Shown: positions 1-12,503, counted from the stretch's first letter. The stretch: DNA of 64,000 nt from Xestospongia bergquistia (GCA_963965975.1 OZ014421.1:3275001-3339000); one strand, 5' to 3'. A program made the numbers and translations. Notes: generated by a model not told the origin, from the letters alone.

Positions 1-1336
1 TGCAGTAAATCCGAGACACTAATGTTTCTCGCGACAGCCCATGGGTAAATAAATAGAGTCAGAGTATCAATACTTCATTTGTGTTAGTATATCTAGCTTG
101 ACTTTAAATTCAATGAGCTTTAGCCCTTAGTTTTAGTGCATTTGTTAACTTTAACTAAGCCTGTAATAAGTCATTTTAAAACATATATCTCAACATTCCT
201 TGTTTGTGTAATATATACACTTTAATAACCAGTATATTTAGTACAATGTAGCAAGTCTGTATAATATTAGTCAAGTGTTTTAAAAGGCTTTTTACCCCCA
301 TTGTGTCTGCTTTTGTATCAGTATCAGCTTGTAAACGTTTGTACTAGAAATCTTAGACAGCATTACTTCATTTTAGCAACTAATTAGTGATAACTTTATT
401 TCTGCAGGGCTGTTTAGCAAGACAGAAGAAGGAACTGGATTTCATTCAACCAAATCATTTGACAGTGTTCTCTGCAGTAAATCCGAGACAATATAAATTA
501 TGTTCCTCACTACAGACAAGGGTAAATATATACTGTCAATTGTCAATACTTCATGTGCGTTAGTATATCTAGCTTGACTTTAAACTTATTCTGTCTACTT
601 TTGTATCAGTATCAGCTTGTAATGGTTTGTACTAGAAACCTTAGACTGCATTACTTCATTTTAGCAGTCAATGTGTCAGGACTTTACTTCTGCAGGGCTG
701 TAGATCAAAACTGAAGAAGGAACTGTATTCCATGGAGGGAAGTCATTTGACAGTGTTCTCTGCATTAATTCCAAGACAATGAAATTCCTCGTTACAAGCA
801 AAGTGAAAGACAGTAGTAACAAATACAGTCAGAGAAGCAGTACTCCATGTGCTGTAGTATATCTAACATGACTTTTAAATTCAGTGAGCTTTTGCCCTTT
901 GTTTTAGTACATTTGTTATCTTAACTAACCAATTGTAAATCTTTTTGAAATTTAGTAACCGGTATATTTTGTAGCAAGTCTCAATAAAATTGGACGGTTG
1001 TTTTTATTTATTACTAGCCTCGTACCCAGACTTTTGCGATAGAAAAGAAACCCTGGTCATTACTGCTTATGCTTTCGCGTAATTATTGACTTTACATTGA
1101 CACGCAAACAGTAGTTACCAGGCTCTTTTCTATTGTGAAAGCTTGGCTATAAGGCTAATTTCGTACAAGCCTTTTTACCCCCATTGTCTTTATATTTGTA
1201 TCTGTATGAGCTTGTAATAGTTTGTACTAGAAATCTTAAGACAGCGTTACTTCCTTTTAGCAAGCAATGAGTCACGACTTTATTTCTGCAGGGCTTTTTA
1301 GCAAGACATGGCAAATAAATAGAGTCAGAGTATCAA
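1..1336 (+). repeat. Left edge of the exon-like tandem array
   Basis: Three exon-like units are visible: one cut by the window edge, one near 408-505 and one near 690-870. Each has a pyrimidine-rich acceptor ending TTTCTGCAG before GGCTG. The unit near 690-870 reads CTG-TAG at the point where intact copies read CTG-TGG, so its frame is stopped. It is followed by AATAAA at about 983. The array breaks at about 1336, in the middle of a unit, where Gypsy-derived sequence begins. Confidence 0.85.
1015..1157. mobile_element. Short MITE copy 1 (type description)
   Basis: This is a 143-bp element with imperfect terminal inverted repeats of about 50 bp: TAGCCTCGTACCCAGACTTT on the left against the reverse complement of GCTTGGCTATAAGGCTA on the right. 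It has no coding capacity. In better-preserved copies the flanks show a 9-bp direct repeat, ATTTAGTAC, and the unoccupied sequence (ATTTAGTACAAGCC) survives in an array unit near 15.30 kb. Long TIRs with a 9-bp target duplication suggest a Mutator-like or similar cut-and-paste origin, but that assignment is inference. This copy's left flank is altered (TTATTAC). Confidence 0.85.
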
Positions 1337-2554
1337 GTATAGAGTTTTCTTATCATGTTGTTTCTTTTGTGTCATTTGTTTGTCCAATACCCGAGAAGAT
1401 GTGTCAGGTTGTAACAAGTCTAGATGACATCTGAGCTTTCTACCCATTAAAAGTTCAGCTGGTGATACACCAGTAGTAGAGTGGGGAGTTATCCTGTAAT
1501 GATACAATAGTCGACCAAGTCTTGTTTCAATATCTCCATTTGTAATCTTTTTCAATCCTTCTTTCAGAATTTGTACTCCCCGTTCAGCTAAACCATTGCT
1601 GGATGGGTGATACGGTGCAGATCTTAAATGTTGTATACCATTCTTCTTCAAGAATTCTTGGAACTCGCCACTTGTGAAGGCTGTTCCATTGTCTGAGACA
1701 ACTACTTCTGGTAGTCCATGAGTAGCAAACATAGTCCTAAGAACTCTGATGGTATTAATGGATGAAGTTGACGGTACAACAACTACCTCTAACCATTTTG
1801 AATGTGCATCAATAACAACTAAAAATATTTTACCTTGAAATGGTCCCGCGTGGTCAATATGGATACGAGCCCAAGGTCTTTTTGGCCATTCCCAAGGATG
1901 CATTGGAACTGGTGCTAGAGATTTTTGATTACTCTGACATTGTTGACAGCTCTTCACCTTCTCTTCTATTTGCTTGTCAATTCCTGGCCACCAGACAGTG
2001 CTTCTTGCCAGACTCTTCATCCTGACAATACCAGGGTGAGTTTCGTGTAACTGATCAAGCAACTTCTCTCTTCCTACTTTTGGAATTACTACTCGGCAAT
2101 CCAAAAGTATGCAACCATCTTGGACACTTAACTCCTCTTTTCGTTGGGAGAATGGGCGTAAATCTTCAGCACTCGTTTTAGTCCACCCCTTTAGTGTACA
2201 ATTTCGTACGCGAGCTAATATAGGGTCTTTATCCGTCCAAGACTTGATTTTTGTGCTCGTTATGGGTGACGATTGTATGGTTTCCATGAGCAGTATCAAT
2301 TCACCAGGGATAGGAACGTCTGCGATAGTTTCTGGTAAGGGAAGTCTGCTAAGTAGGTCAGCGTTTGCATTTGAATTTCCTGATTTATAGACGATGTTAT
2401 ATTCATAGGTGCTCAAGGCCAGTGCCCAACGTTGAATTCTTGCTGACGCTAAAGATGGAATGAGACGATTTTCATTTAATAGATGCTGGAGTGGCTTGTG
2501 ATCCGAACAAATGGTAAAATGTCGACCAAACAAATAGTGGTGAAACTTCTTCAC
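1325..2554 (-). pseudogene. Gypsy-type RNase H remainder and integrase, 3' part (truncated)
   Basis: This 409-codon continuation begins inside RNase H (FTICSDHKPL, then NANADLLSR) and continues into integrase. A zinc-binding H-H-C-C region is visible (HETHPG, then CQQCQ). The catalytic core has D, D and E residues in HIDHAGP, VVSDNGTAF and NGLAERG. The last three residues and the stop come from array DNA, so the integrase C-terminus is lost. Integrase normally inserts the cDNA copy into chromosomal DNA. With the upstream frame break and the missing 3' end this copy cannot be autonomous. Confidence 0.9.
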
Positions 2555-4932
2555 TCCAATATAATTGCTAATGCTTCTTTATCAAGCTGAGAATACCTCT
2601 TCTCAGCTGGAGCGAGAGAACGTGATGTAAATGCTACTGGCTTTTCCGATCCATCCTCCATGATATGGGACAGCACAGCTCCTATTCCATAAGGAGAGGC
2701 ATCGCATGAGAGCATTAACTTTTTCTGAGGATCATAATGGACCAACAACTTTGGAGAAGTTAATATTTCTTTAATATCTGGGAAGGCTTTCTTCTGATCT
2801 GTTCCCCAAAACCATTTCTTATTCTTTTGTAACAGAGTGTAAAGTGGTGCTAACAAAGTAGATAATTGGTGAAGGAATTTTCCATAATAATTCACCAGAC
2901 CGAGAAATGAACGTAATTGTGCCACATTATGAGGAGCAGGAGCTTTTAAAATAGCTCGAATTTTATCTTCAGCTGGGTGTAGTCCTTTAGCTGTTATAAC
3001 ATGCCCCAGGTATTCAACCTTTGGGAGCATAAAGGCACATTTGTCTCGCTTCAGACGCATCCCCTCTGCCTTTAGTCGACTCAACACCTTGTCCAACGTT
3101 TGCAGGTGCTCTTCTTCAGACACACCTGTAATGAGAATGTCATCAATATAGACAGCAACGTTCTTGACACCTCTCAAAATGCCTTCTATTGTTCGTTGAA
3201 AGATTGCTGGTGCTGAGTGGACTCCAAAGGGAAGACGAGTGTATTGATATAATCCTTTGTGAGTATTGATGGTTAAGTACTGCTTGGAGTCAGGTTCTAG
3301 AGCGATCTGTTGGTATGCATGTGCAAGGTCAAGTTTTGTAAACTTTTTCCCTCCAGCCAGTTGAGAGAAGAGATCGTCCACCTTGGGAAGTGGGTAAGTA
3401 TCTAACTTAGCGGCTTGGTTTACGGTGAGCTTGTAGTCACCACAAATTCTAACAGTTCCATCCCGTTTGATGACTGGGACAACAGGTGCAGCCCATTCTG
3501 AAAATTCTACAGGCTCTATGATGCCAGCTTTCTCCAGTCTTTCTAGTTCTTGTTCCACTTTACCTCGTAGAGCATATGGAATTGGTCTTGGTCTGAAGTA
3601 TTTGGGTTGACTTTGTGGGTCAACATGTAGTTTTGCTTTTGTGCTTTGTACTAGCCCTAGTTCATCCTTGAACAGCACGTTGTGACGATTTAGAACATCC
3701 TCTAATTTCAAGGCTTTAGGTTGTAAATAATTTAAGTGCAGTTTTTCCCAGTTGAGTTTTATCTTGAGTAACCAATCTCTTCCAAGGAGACTTGGTCCAG
3801 ATCCTTTCACAACTGTAAGCTGCAAAGAGTGACATTGGTTTCCATATTTAACTGTGACATTTATAACCCCCTTTATAGATAATTGTTCACCTGTATAAGT
3901 TTTCAGATTGGTACTGGATGGTACAATAGGCGGTGCTTGGCCTTTTTCCCAGTACTTGCGATATGTAGGCTCGCTGATTATTGAAACCGAGGCTCCAGTG
4001 TCTACTTCCATGGTGATGTCCACACCGTTAACATTCACGGTCACCTGAATGGGTTTTACACGATTGGTATTCATGTTAAACAATGTATACGTTGATTCGT
4101 TGGGGGAGTGGTCAGCTTCCGAGTCAGTGATTTGATGCGCTCGTTTCGGCGTATCTCTCAGGTTTTTCCTACGCGTAGTGTGAGTACTTTTGTGAGTGTC
4201 CTTTTGTACAGGACCCCTTTTAGAACGACAGGCCCTTGCGATGTGCCGTGTTTTCTTACAGAATGAACAGGCAACGTCTTTGAATCTGCAACCAGCTGGG
4301 GAATGGGCCCCTAGACACCGATAGCATTCGATGCTAACAGCACGATCTCTTGAGAAATTAGGATCTCGTCGTCCTTTCAGTGAGTTAACCTGAGATGAGT
4401 CCGCCCTTAGTAGATCTTTGGCACTTCGTTCAGCCGATTCGTGGGCTTGTGCAATTGTAAATGCTTTGTCAAACGTTAGAGGTGGTGGTTTTGCCAACAG
4501 TAGACGTTGCAGGCGATCATCATTACATCCACAGATAAGGCGATCTCTCAGCATATCGTTGAGTGTGTCACAAAACTGGCAATGTTCCGAAAGTTCTCGA
4601 AGGTGAGCAACCAAGTTGGCGATAGATTCTCCCTCCTTACGCGTACGGGAGTGAAAGGCGAATCGTTGAACTGTAACAGACGGCGGCGGCTGATGGTGTT
4701 CCTGTACTAACTTCACCAGCTCGTCAAAGGTCTTCTCTGACGGTTTCTGTGGAGATACTAAGTTACGAATTAGTTGGTACGTCGATGCACCACAAACACT
4801 TAAGAGGATAGCTCTTTTCTTTTCCTGAGCTTGTACATCGTTTGCCAGGAAATATTGCTCAAGCCTCTCTGCATAAGATAACCAGGTCTCTTTGCCCGGA
4901 GCAAATTCTCCCACAGAACCATGAGTTGCCAT
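2551..4932 (-). CDS. Gypsy-type Gag-protease-reverse transcriptase polyprotein, 5' part
   Basis: This 793-codon frame contains, in order: a Gag-like helical region (about residues 1-190), two zinc knuckles (residues about 203-234, the second matching CX2CX4HX4C), an aspartic protease with DTGAS at about 311, and reverse transcriptase with LDLAHAY at about 533 and the catalytic YIDD box at about 595. The start of RNase H (ending DKEALAI) closes the frame. The product would cut its own polyprotein and copy element RNA into DNA. It begins just downstream of the LTR and primer-binding-like site. The frame ends at a TGA where homologous elements continue into RNase H, and the rest lies in the next frame, overlapping by 4 nt. 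The simplest reading is a small indel at about 2555, not programmed frameshifting, because it falls inside the RNase H domain. Confidence 0.92.
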   Translation of the reverse strand: MATHGSVGEFAPGKETWLSYAERLEQYFLANDVQAQEKKRAILLSVCGASTYQLIRNLVSPQKPSEKTFDELVKLVQEHHQPPPSVTVQRFAFHSRTRKEGESIANLVAHLRELSEHCQFCDTLNDMLRDRLICGCNDDRLQRLLLAKPPPLTFDKAFTIAQAHESAERSAKDLLRADSSQVNSLKGRRDPNFSRDRAVSIECYRCLGAHSPAGCRFKDVACSFCKKTRHIARACRSKRGPVQKDTHKSTHTTRRKNLRDTPKRAHQITDSEADHSPNESTYTLFNMNTNRVKPIQVTVNVNGVDITMEVDTGASVSIISEPTYRKYWEKGQAPPIVPSSTNLKTYTGEQLSIKGVINVTVKYGNQCHSLQLTVVKGSGPSLLGRDWLLKIKLNWEKLHLNYLQPKALKLEDVLNRHNVLFKDELGLVQSTKAKLHVDPQSQPKYFRPRPIPYALRGKVEQELERLEKAGIIEPVEFSEWAAPVVPVIKRDGTVRICGDYKLTVNQAAKLDTYPLPKVDDLFSQLAGGKKFTKLDLAHAYQQIALEPDSKQYLTINTHKGLYQYTRLPFGVHSAPAIFQRTIEGILRGVKNVAVYIDDILITGVSEEEHLQTLDKVLSRLKAEGMRLKRDKCAFMLPKVEYLGHVITAKGLHPAEDKIRAILKAPAPHNVAQLRSFLGLVNYYGKFLHQLSTLLAPLYTLLQKNKKWFWGTDQKKAFPDIKEILTSPKLLVHYDPQKKLMLSCDASPYGIGAVLSHIMEDGSEKPVAFTSRSLAPAEKRYSQLDKEALAIILE

Positions 4933-4941
4933 CGAAGTTTA

Positions 4942-4955
4942 CCCTCGTCGCCAAT
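4942..4955 (-). other. Primer-binding-site-like sequence
   Basis: On the minus strand, ATTGGCGACGAGG directly follows the LTR end. A TGGCGACGAGG-like leader at this place is common in invertebrate Gypsy-type elements. I cannot assign the tRNA. Confidence 0.45.
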
Positions 4956-5198
4956 TGTAATGTCCTAATCACTTTATTAACTGACTAGAATTTATTATCA
5001 TGAACAACTAAGAAAGTGAACAACTTAAATACAAGTAGAGCAAATGAGAACTAATTTACACATGAACAAAAGCTACAAGAAAAGAACAATGTGACAATAG
5101 CCTAGCATAAAAGATATTAACACAAAGTAATCAACACAAACCATAATTGTATAATCCTAAATTTACACTAATTAACACACTTAGGTTAGTTCACAACA
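4956..5198 (-). repeat. Probable 5' LTR of the Gypsy element
   Basis: Read on the minus strand this segment begins TGTTGTG and ends GGACATTACA, the usual TG...CA form. It includes an AATAAA-containing stretch (TTAATAAAG) near its 3' end. It lies between array sequence (5199 on) and the gag leader. The left limit is the less certain one because no second LTR exists for comparison. Confidence 0.6.
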
Positions 5199-5724
5199 AC
5201 CTTACACTGCATTACTTCATTTTAGCATTCAATGTGTCAGGACTTTACTTCTGCAGGGCTGTAGATCAAAAACAGATGAAGGAACTGTATTCCATGCTGG
5301 GAAGTCATTTGACAGTGTTCTTTACAGTAAATCCAGGACTATAATGTTCCTCTCTACATCCCAAGGGTAAATAAATACAGTCAAGTGTCAATACTTCATG
5401 TGCTTTAGTATTGATCAAAACAGAAGAAGGAACTGTATTCCATGCGGGGAAGTCATTTGACAGTGTTCTCTGCAGTAATTCCAAGACAATGAAATTCCTC
5501 GTTACAACAAAAGGGAAAGACAATAGTAACAAATGCAGTCAGAGAAGCAGTACTGCATGTGCTGTAGTATATCTAACATGACTTTTAAATTCAGTGAGCT
5601 TTAGCCCTTTGTTTTAGTGCGTTTGTTATCTTAACTAGCCTATCGTAAGTCTTTTTGAAATTTAGTAACCGGTATATTTTGTAGCAAGTCTCAATAAAAT
5701 TGGACGAGTGTTTTTATTTAATAC

Positions 5725-5867
5725 TAGCCTCGTACCTAGACTTTTGCAATAGAAAAGAAACCCTGGTCATTACTGCTTGTGCTTTCGCGTAATTATTGAC
5801 ATCACATTAACACGCAAACAGAAGTTACCAGGCTCTTTTCTATTGCGAAAGCTTGGCTACAAGGCTA
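5725..5867. mobile_element. Short MITE copy 2
   Basis: 143 bp, ends TAGCCTCGTACC and AAGGCTA. Left flank ATTTAATAC and right flank ATTTTATAC give an 8/9 match of the target duplication. Confidence 0.8.
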
Positions 5868-6599
5868 ATTTTATACAAGCCTTTTTATTCCCATTTTCAT
5901 TATTTTTGTATAAGTATGAGCTTGTAATAGTTTGTACTAGAAATGTTAAGACAACATTACTTCCTTTTAGCAAGCAATGAGTCACGACTTTATTTCTGCA
6001 GGGCTTTTTAGCAAGACAGAAGAAGGAACTGGATTGCATTCAGCTAAGTGATTTGACAGTGTCCCTGCAGTAAATCCGAGACATTGTTTCTCGCTACAGC
6101 CCATGGGCAAATAAATAGAGTCAGAGTATCAATACTTCATTTGTGTTAGTATATCTAGCTTGACTTTAAATTCAATGAGCTTTAGCCCTTAGTTTTAGTG
6201 CATTTGTTATCTTTAACTAAGTCTGTAATAAGTCATTTTAAAATATATATCTCACCTTTCCTTGTCTGTGTAATATATACACTTTAATAACCAGTACATT
6301 TAGTACAATGTAGCAAGTCTTAATAATATAAGTCAAGTGTTTTTAAAAGGCTTTTAACCCAATTGTGTCTCCTTTTGTATCAGTATCAGCTTGTAAAGGT
6401 TTGTACTAGAAATCTTAGACTGCATTACTTCATTTCAGCAACTAATTAGTCATGACTATTTCTGCAGGGCTGTTTAGAAAGACAAAAGAAGGAACTGGAT
6501 TTCATTCAACCAAATCATTTGACAGTGATCTCAGCAGTAAATCCGAGACAATGTATGTTCCTCACTACAGCCCAAGGGTAAATAAATACAGTCAAGTGT

Positions 6600-7835
6600 C
6601 AATACTTCATGTGCGTTAGTATATCTAGCTTGACTTTAAACTTATTGTGTCTACTTTTGTATCAGTATCAGCTTGTAATGGTTTGTACTAGAAACCTTAG
6701 ACTGCATTACTTCATTTTAGCAATGAATGTGTCAGGACTTTACTTCTGCAGGGCTGTAGATCAAAACAGAAGAAGGAACTGTATTCAATGCAGTGAAGTC
6801 ATTTGACAGTGTTCTCTACATTAAATCCAAGACAGTAATGTTCCTCACTACAGCCCAAGGGTAAATAAATACAGTCAAATGTCAATACTTCATGTGCTTT
6901 AGTATGGATCAAAACAGAAGAAGGAACTGTATTCCATACGGGGAAGTCATTTGACAGTGTTCTCTGCAGTAATTCCAAGATAATGAAATTCCTCGTTACA
7001 ACAAAAGGGAAAGAAAGTAGTAACAAATACAGTCAGAGAAGCAGTACTCCATGTGCTGTAGTATATCTAACATGACTTTTAAATTCAGTGAGCTTTAGCC
7101 CTTAGTTTTAGTGCGTTTGTTTGTCATTTGTTATCTTAACTAACCTGTCGTAAGTCTTTTTGAAATTTTGTAACCGGTATATTTTGTAGCAAGTCTCAAT
7201 AAAATTGGACAAGTGTTTTTATTTAGTACTAGCCTCGTACCCAGACTTTTTCGATAGAAAAGAAACCCTGGTCATTACTGCTTGTGCTTTCGCATAATTA
7301 TTGACATCACATTGACACGCAAACAGTAGTTACCAGGCTCTTTTCTATTGCGAAAGCTTGGCTACAAGGCTAATTTAGTACAAGCCTTTTTACCCCCATT
7401 GTCTTTATTTTTGTATCAGTATGAGCTTGTAATAGTTTGTATTAGAAATCTTAGACAGCATTACTTCCTTTTAGCATGCAATGAGTGACAACTTTATTTC
7501 TGCATGGCTTTTTAGCAAAGAAGAAGAAGGAATTGGATTGCAATCAGCTAAGTGATTTGACTGTGTCCCTGCAGTAAATCCGAGACACTAATGTTTCTCG
7601 CTACAGCCCATGGGCAAATAAATAGAGTCAGAGTATCAATACTCATTTGTGTTATATATCTAGATTGACTTTAAATTCAATGAGCTTTATCCCTTAGTTT
7701 TAGTGTATTTGTTATCTTTAACTAAGCCTGTAATAAGTCATTTTAAAAGATATATCTCACCTTTCTTTGTCTGTGTAATATATACACTTTAATAACCAGT
7801 ACATTTAGTAAGTGTAGAAAGTCTGAATAATATTT
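6600..7835 (+). repeat. Re-duplicated block, first copy
   Basis: Nearly identical to 9748-10972 at an offset of 3148 bp (same rare variants, such as TTCAATGCAGTGAAGTC and GTAATGTTCCTCAC). This copy carries an extra 11 bp (TTTGTCATTTG-like) near 7120. It shows recent duplication inside the array. Confidence 0.75.
7230..7372. mobile_element. Short MITE copy 3
   Basis: 143 bp with perfect 9-bp flanks ATTTAGTAC on both sides. The left TIR reads CTTTTTCGATAG, a variant shared only with copy 6, which supports the 3148-bp-offset duplication. Confidence 0.85.
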
Positions 7836-7854
7836 ATTTAGTACTAGCCTCATA

Positions 7855-7987
7855 CCTAGACTTTTGCGATAGAAAAGAAACCCTGGTCATTACTGCTTGT
7901 GCTTTCACATAATTATTGACATCACATTGACACGCAAACAGTAGTTACCAGGCTCTTTTCTATTGCAAAAGCTTGGCTACAAGGCTC
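7855..7987. mobile_element. Short MITE copy 4
   Basis: About 133 bp and slightly decayed: the right end reads AAGGCTCATT where other copies read AAGGCTAATT. It follows the previous copy after only about 0.5 kb because the intervening units are deleted (junction near 7836). Confidence 0.75.
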
Positions 7988-9339
7988 ATTTAGTACAAGC
8001 CTTTTTACCCCCATTGTCTTTATTTTTGTATCAGTATGAGCTTGTAATAGTTTGTACTAGAAATCTTAGACAGCATTACTTCCTTTTAGCAAGCAATGAG
8101 TCACGACTTTATTTCTCAGAGCTTTTTAGCAAGACAGAAGAAGGAACTGGATTGCATTCAGCTAAGTGATTTGAGTCCCTGCAGTAAATCCGAGACACTA
8201 ATGTTTCTCACTACAGCCCATGGGCAAATAAATAGAGTCAGAGTATCAATACTTCATTTGTGTTAGTATATCTAGCTTGACTTTAAATTCAATGAGCCGT
8301 AGCCCTTAGTTTTAGTGCATTTGTTATCTTTAACTAAGCCTGTAATAAGTCATTTTAAAATATATATATCACCTTTCCTTGTCTGTGTAATATATAGACT
8401 TTAATAACCAGTATATTTAGTACAATGTAGCAAGTCTGAATAATATTAGTCAAGTATTTTTAAAAGGCTTTTTACCCCAATTGTGTCAGCTTTTGTATCA
8501 GTATCAGCTTGTAAAGGTTTGTACTAGAATTCTTAGACAGCATTACTTCGTTTTAGCAACTAATTAATCATGACTTTATTTCTTCTGGGCTTTTTAGCAA
8601 GAGAGAAGAAGGAACTGGATTTCATTCAACCAAATCATTTGACAGTGTTCTCTGCAGTAAATCCGAGACAGTATATGTTCCTCACTACAGCCCAAGGGTA
8701 AATAAATACAGTCAAGTGTCAATATTTTATGTGCGTTAGTATATCTAGTTTGACTTTAATGTTATTGTGTGTACTTTTGTATCAGTATCAGCTTGTAATG
8801 GTTTGTACTAGAAACCTTTGACTGCGTTACTTCCTTTTAGCAATGAATGTGTCAGGACTTTACTTCTGCAGGACTGTAGATCAAACACACAAGAAGGAAC
8901 TGTATTCCATGCTGGGAAGTCATTTGACAGTGTTCTCTGCAGTAAATCCTAGACAATAATGTTCCTCGGTACAGATCAATGGTAAATAAATACTGTCAAG
9001 TGTCAATACTTCATGTGCTTTAGTATGGATCAAAACAGAAGAAGAAACTGTATTCCATGCGGAGAAGTCATTTGACAGTGTTCTCTGCAGTAATTCTAGG
9101 ACAATGAAATTCCTCGTTACAACAAAAGGGAAAGACAATAGTAACAAATACAGTCAGAGAAGCAGTACTCCATGTGCTGCAGTATATCTAATATGACTTT
9201 TAAATTCATTGAGCTTTAGCCCTTAGTTTTAGTGCGTTTGTTATCTTAACTAAACTATCGTAAGTCTTTTTGAAATTTAGTAACCGGTATATTTTGTAGC
9301 AAGTCTCAATAAAATTGGATGAGTGTTTTTATTTAGTAG

Positions 9340-9482
9340 TAGCCTCGTACCCAGACTTTTGCGATAGAAAAGAAACCCTGGTCATTACTGCTTGTGCTTT
9401 CACGTAATTATTGACATCACATTGACACGCAAACAGTAGTTACCAGGCTCTTTTCTATTGTGAAAGCTTGGCTACAAGGCTA
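9340..9482. mobile_element. Short MITE copy 5
   Basis: 143 bp. Left flank ATTTAGTAG and right flank ATTTAGTAC. Confidence 0.8.
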
Positions 9483-9747
9483 ATTTAGTACAAGCCTTTT
9501 TACCCCCATTGTCTTTATTTTTGTATCAGTAAGAGCTTGTAATAGTTTGTACTAGAAATCTTAGACAGCATTACTTCGTTTTAGCAAGCAATGAGTCACG
9601 ACTTTATTTCTGCAGGGCTTTTTAGCAAGACATAAGAAGGAACTGGATTTCATTCAACCAAATCATTTGACAGTGTTCTCTGCAGTAAATCTGAGACAAT
9701 ATATGTTCCTCTCTATAGCCCAAGGGTAAATAAATACAGTCAAGTTT

Positions 9748-10972
9748 CAATACTACATGTGCGTTAGTATATCTAGCTTGACTTTAAACTTATTGTCTCT
9801 ACTTTTGTATCAGTATCAGCTTGTAATGGTTTGTACTAGAAACCTTAGACTGCATTACTTCATTTTAGCAATGAATGTGTCAGGACTTTACTTCTGCAGG
9901 GCTGTAGATCAAAACAGAAGAAGGAACTGTATTCAATGCAGTGAAGTCATTTGACAGTGTTCTCTACATTAAATCCAAGACAGTAATGTTCCTCACTACA
10001 GCCCAAGGGTAAATAAATACAGTCAAGTGTCAATACTTCATGTGCTTTAGTATGGATCAAAACAGAAGAAGGAACTGTATTCCATACGGGGAAGTCATTT
10101 GACAGTGTTCTCTGCAGTAATTCCAAGATAATGAAATTCCTCGTTACAACAAAAGGGAAAGAAAGTAGTAACAAATACAGTCAGAGAAGCAGTACTCCAT
10201 GTGCTGTAGTATATCTAACATGACTTTTAAATTCAGTGAGCTTTAGCCCTTAGTTTTAGTGCGTTTGTTATCTTAACTAACCTGTCGTAAGTCTTTTTGA
10301 AATTTTGTAACCGGTATATTTTGTAGCAAGTCTCAATAAAATTGGACAAGTGTTTTTATTTAGTACTAGCCTCGTACCAAGACTTTTTCGATAGAAAAGA
10401 AACCCTGGTCATTACTGCTTGTGCTTTCGCATAATTATTGACATCACATTGACACGCAAACAGTAGTTACCAGGCTCTTTTCTATTGCGAAAGCTTGGCT
10501 ACAAGGCTAATTTAGTACAAGCCTTTTTACCCCCATTGTCTTTATTTTTGTATCAGTATGAGCTTGTAATAGTTTGTATTAGAAATCTTAGACAGCATTA
10601 CTTCCTTTTAGCATGCAATGAGTGACAACTTTATTTCTGCATGGCTTTTTAGCAAAGAAGAAGAAGGAATTGGATTGCAATCAGCTAAGTGATTTGACAG
10701 TGTCCCTGCAGTAAATCCGAGACACTAATGTTTCTCGCTACAGCCCATGGGCAAATAAATAGAGTCAGAGTATCAATACTCATTTGTGTTATATATCTAG
10801 ATTGACTTTAAATTCAATGAGCTTTATCCCTTAGTTTTAGTGTATTTGTTATCTTTAACTAAGCCTGTAATAAGTCTTTTTAAAAGATATATCTCACCTT
10901 TCTTTGTCTGTATAATATATACACTTTAATAACCAGTACATTTAGTAAGTGTAGCAAGTCTGAATAATATTA
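9748..10972 (+). repeat. Re-duplicated block, second copy
   Basis: Partner of 6600-7835. It shares private variants through the MITE and through the unit whose exon reads AGCAAAGAAGAAG. Confidence 0.75.
10367..10509. mobile_element. Short MITE copy 6
   Basis: 143 bp, with the CTTTTTCGATAG variant and perfect ATTTAGTAC flanks. Confidence 0.85.
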
Positions 10973-12503
10973 GTCAAGTGTTTTTAAAGGGTTTTTTACC
11001 CCCATTGTGTCTGCTTTTGTATCAGTATCAGCTTGTAAAGGTTTCTACTAGAAATCTTTGACAGCATTACTTCGTTTTAGCAACTAATTAGTCATGACTT
11101 TATTTCTGCAGGCCTGTTTAGCAAGACAAAAGAAGGAACTGGATTTCATTCAACCAAATCGTTTTACAGTGTTCCCTCCAGTAAATCTGAGACACTAATG
11201 TTCCTCACTACAGCCCATCTTAACTAAGCTTATCGTAAGTCTTTTTTAAATATAATATCTCACTAGTCCGTAATATAAAGACTTCAGTAACCATTGTACA
11301 ATATACATAGCGAGTCTCAATAAAATTAGTCGATCATTTTTATTTCGTACAAGCCTTTTTACCCCCATAGTGTTTACTTTTGTATGAGTATGACTTTGTA
11401 ATGGTTTATACTAGAAAAGTTAGGACATTACTTCTGCAGAGCCATTTAGCAAGACAGAAGAGGGAACTGGATTCCATTTTTCCAAGTCATTTAACAGTGT
11501 TCTGCAGTAAATAACGTTCCTCGCTACAGCCCTAAGGCAAATAAATACAATCAGAATATCATTACTTCATGTGCGTTAGTATATCCACCTTGACTTTAAA
11601 TTGAATGAGCTTTAGCCCTTAGTTTTAGTGCATTTGTTATCTTTAACTAAGCCTGTAATAAATCATTTTAAAACATATATCTCACCTTTCCTTGTCTGTG
11701 TAATATATACACTTTAATAACCAGTATATTTAGTACAATGTAGCAAGTCTGAATAATATTAGTCAAGTGTTTTTAAAAGGCTTTTTACCCCCATTGTGTC
11801 TACTTTTGTATCAGTATCAGCTTGTAAATGTTTGTACTAGAAATCTTAGACAGCATTACTTCGTTTTAGCAACTAATTAGTCATGACTTTATTTCTGCAG
11901 GGCTGTTTAGCAAGACAGAAGAAGGAACTAGATTTCATTCAACCAAATCATTTGACAATGTTCCTTGCAGTAAATCTGAGACAATATATGTTCCTCACTA
12001 CAGCCCAAGGGTAAATAAATACAGTCAAGTGTCAATACTTCATGTGCGTTAATATATCTGGCTTGACTTTAAACTTATTGTGTCTACTTTTGTATCAGTA
12101 TCAGCTTGTAATTGTTTGTACTAGAAACCTTAGACTGCATTACTTCATTTTAGCAATGAATGTGTCAGGACTTTACTTCTGCAGGGCTGTAGATCAAAAC
12201 AGAAGAAGGAACTGTATTCCAGGCAGTGAAGTCATATGACAGTGTTCTCTGCAGTAATTCCAAGGCAATGAAATTCCTCGTTACAACCAAAGGGAAAGAC
12301 AGTAGTAACAAATACAGTCAGAGAAGCAGTACTCCATGTGCTGTAGTATATCTAACATGACTTTTAAATTCAGTGAGGCTTAGCCCTTAGTTTTAGTCCG
12401 TTTGTTATCTTAACTAACCTATCGTAAATCTTTTTGATATATAGTAACCGGTATATTTTGTAGCAAGTCTCAATAAAATTGGACGAGTGTTTTTATTTAG
12501 TAC

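Larger units (their letters stand above)
1337..5198 (-). mobile_element. 3'-truncated Ty3/Gypsy-type LTR retroelement
   Basis: In order on the minus strand there is a 5' LTR-like segment, a primer-binding-like site, then gag, protease, reverse transcriptase, RNase H and integrase. The 3' end is missing: at about 1336/1337 the integrase frame runs straight into array sequence and stops there, and no second LTR is visible. The element lies in antisense orientation to the exon array. Some array sequence that would join the two flanks is also absent, so the 3' LTR was probably lost by deletion or unequal exchange. It is a dead copy. Confidence 0.9.

Noticed and set aside
2551..2560. Programmed ribosomal frameshift between the two Gypsy frames
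   Set aside because: The break is inside the RNase H domain and not between gag and pol, and I see no slippery heptamer there. A random indel is simpler.
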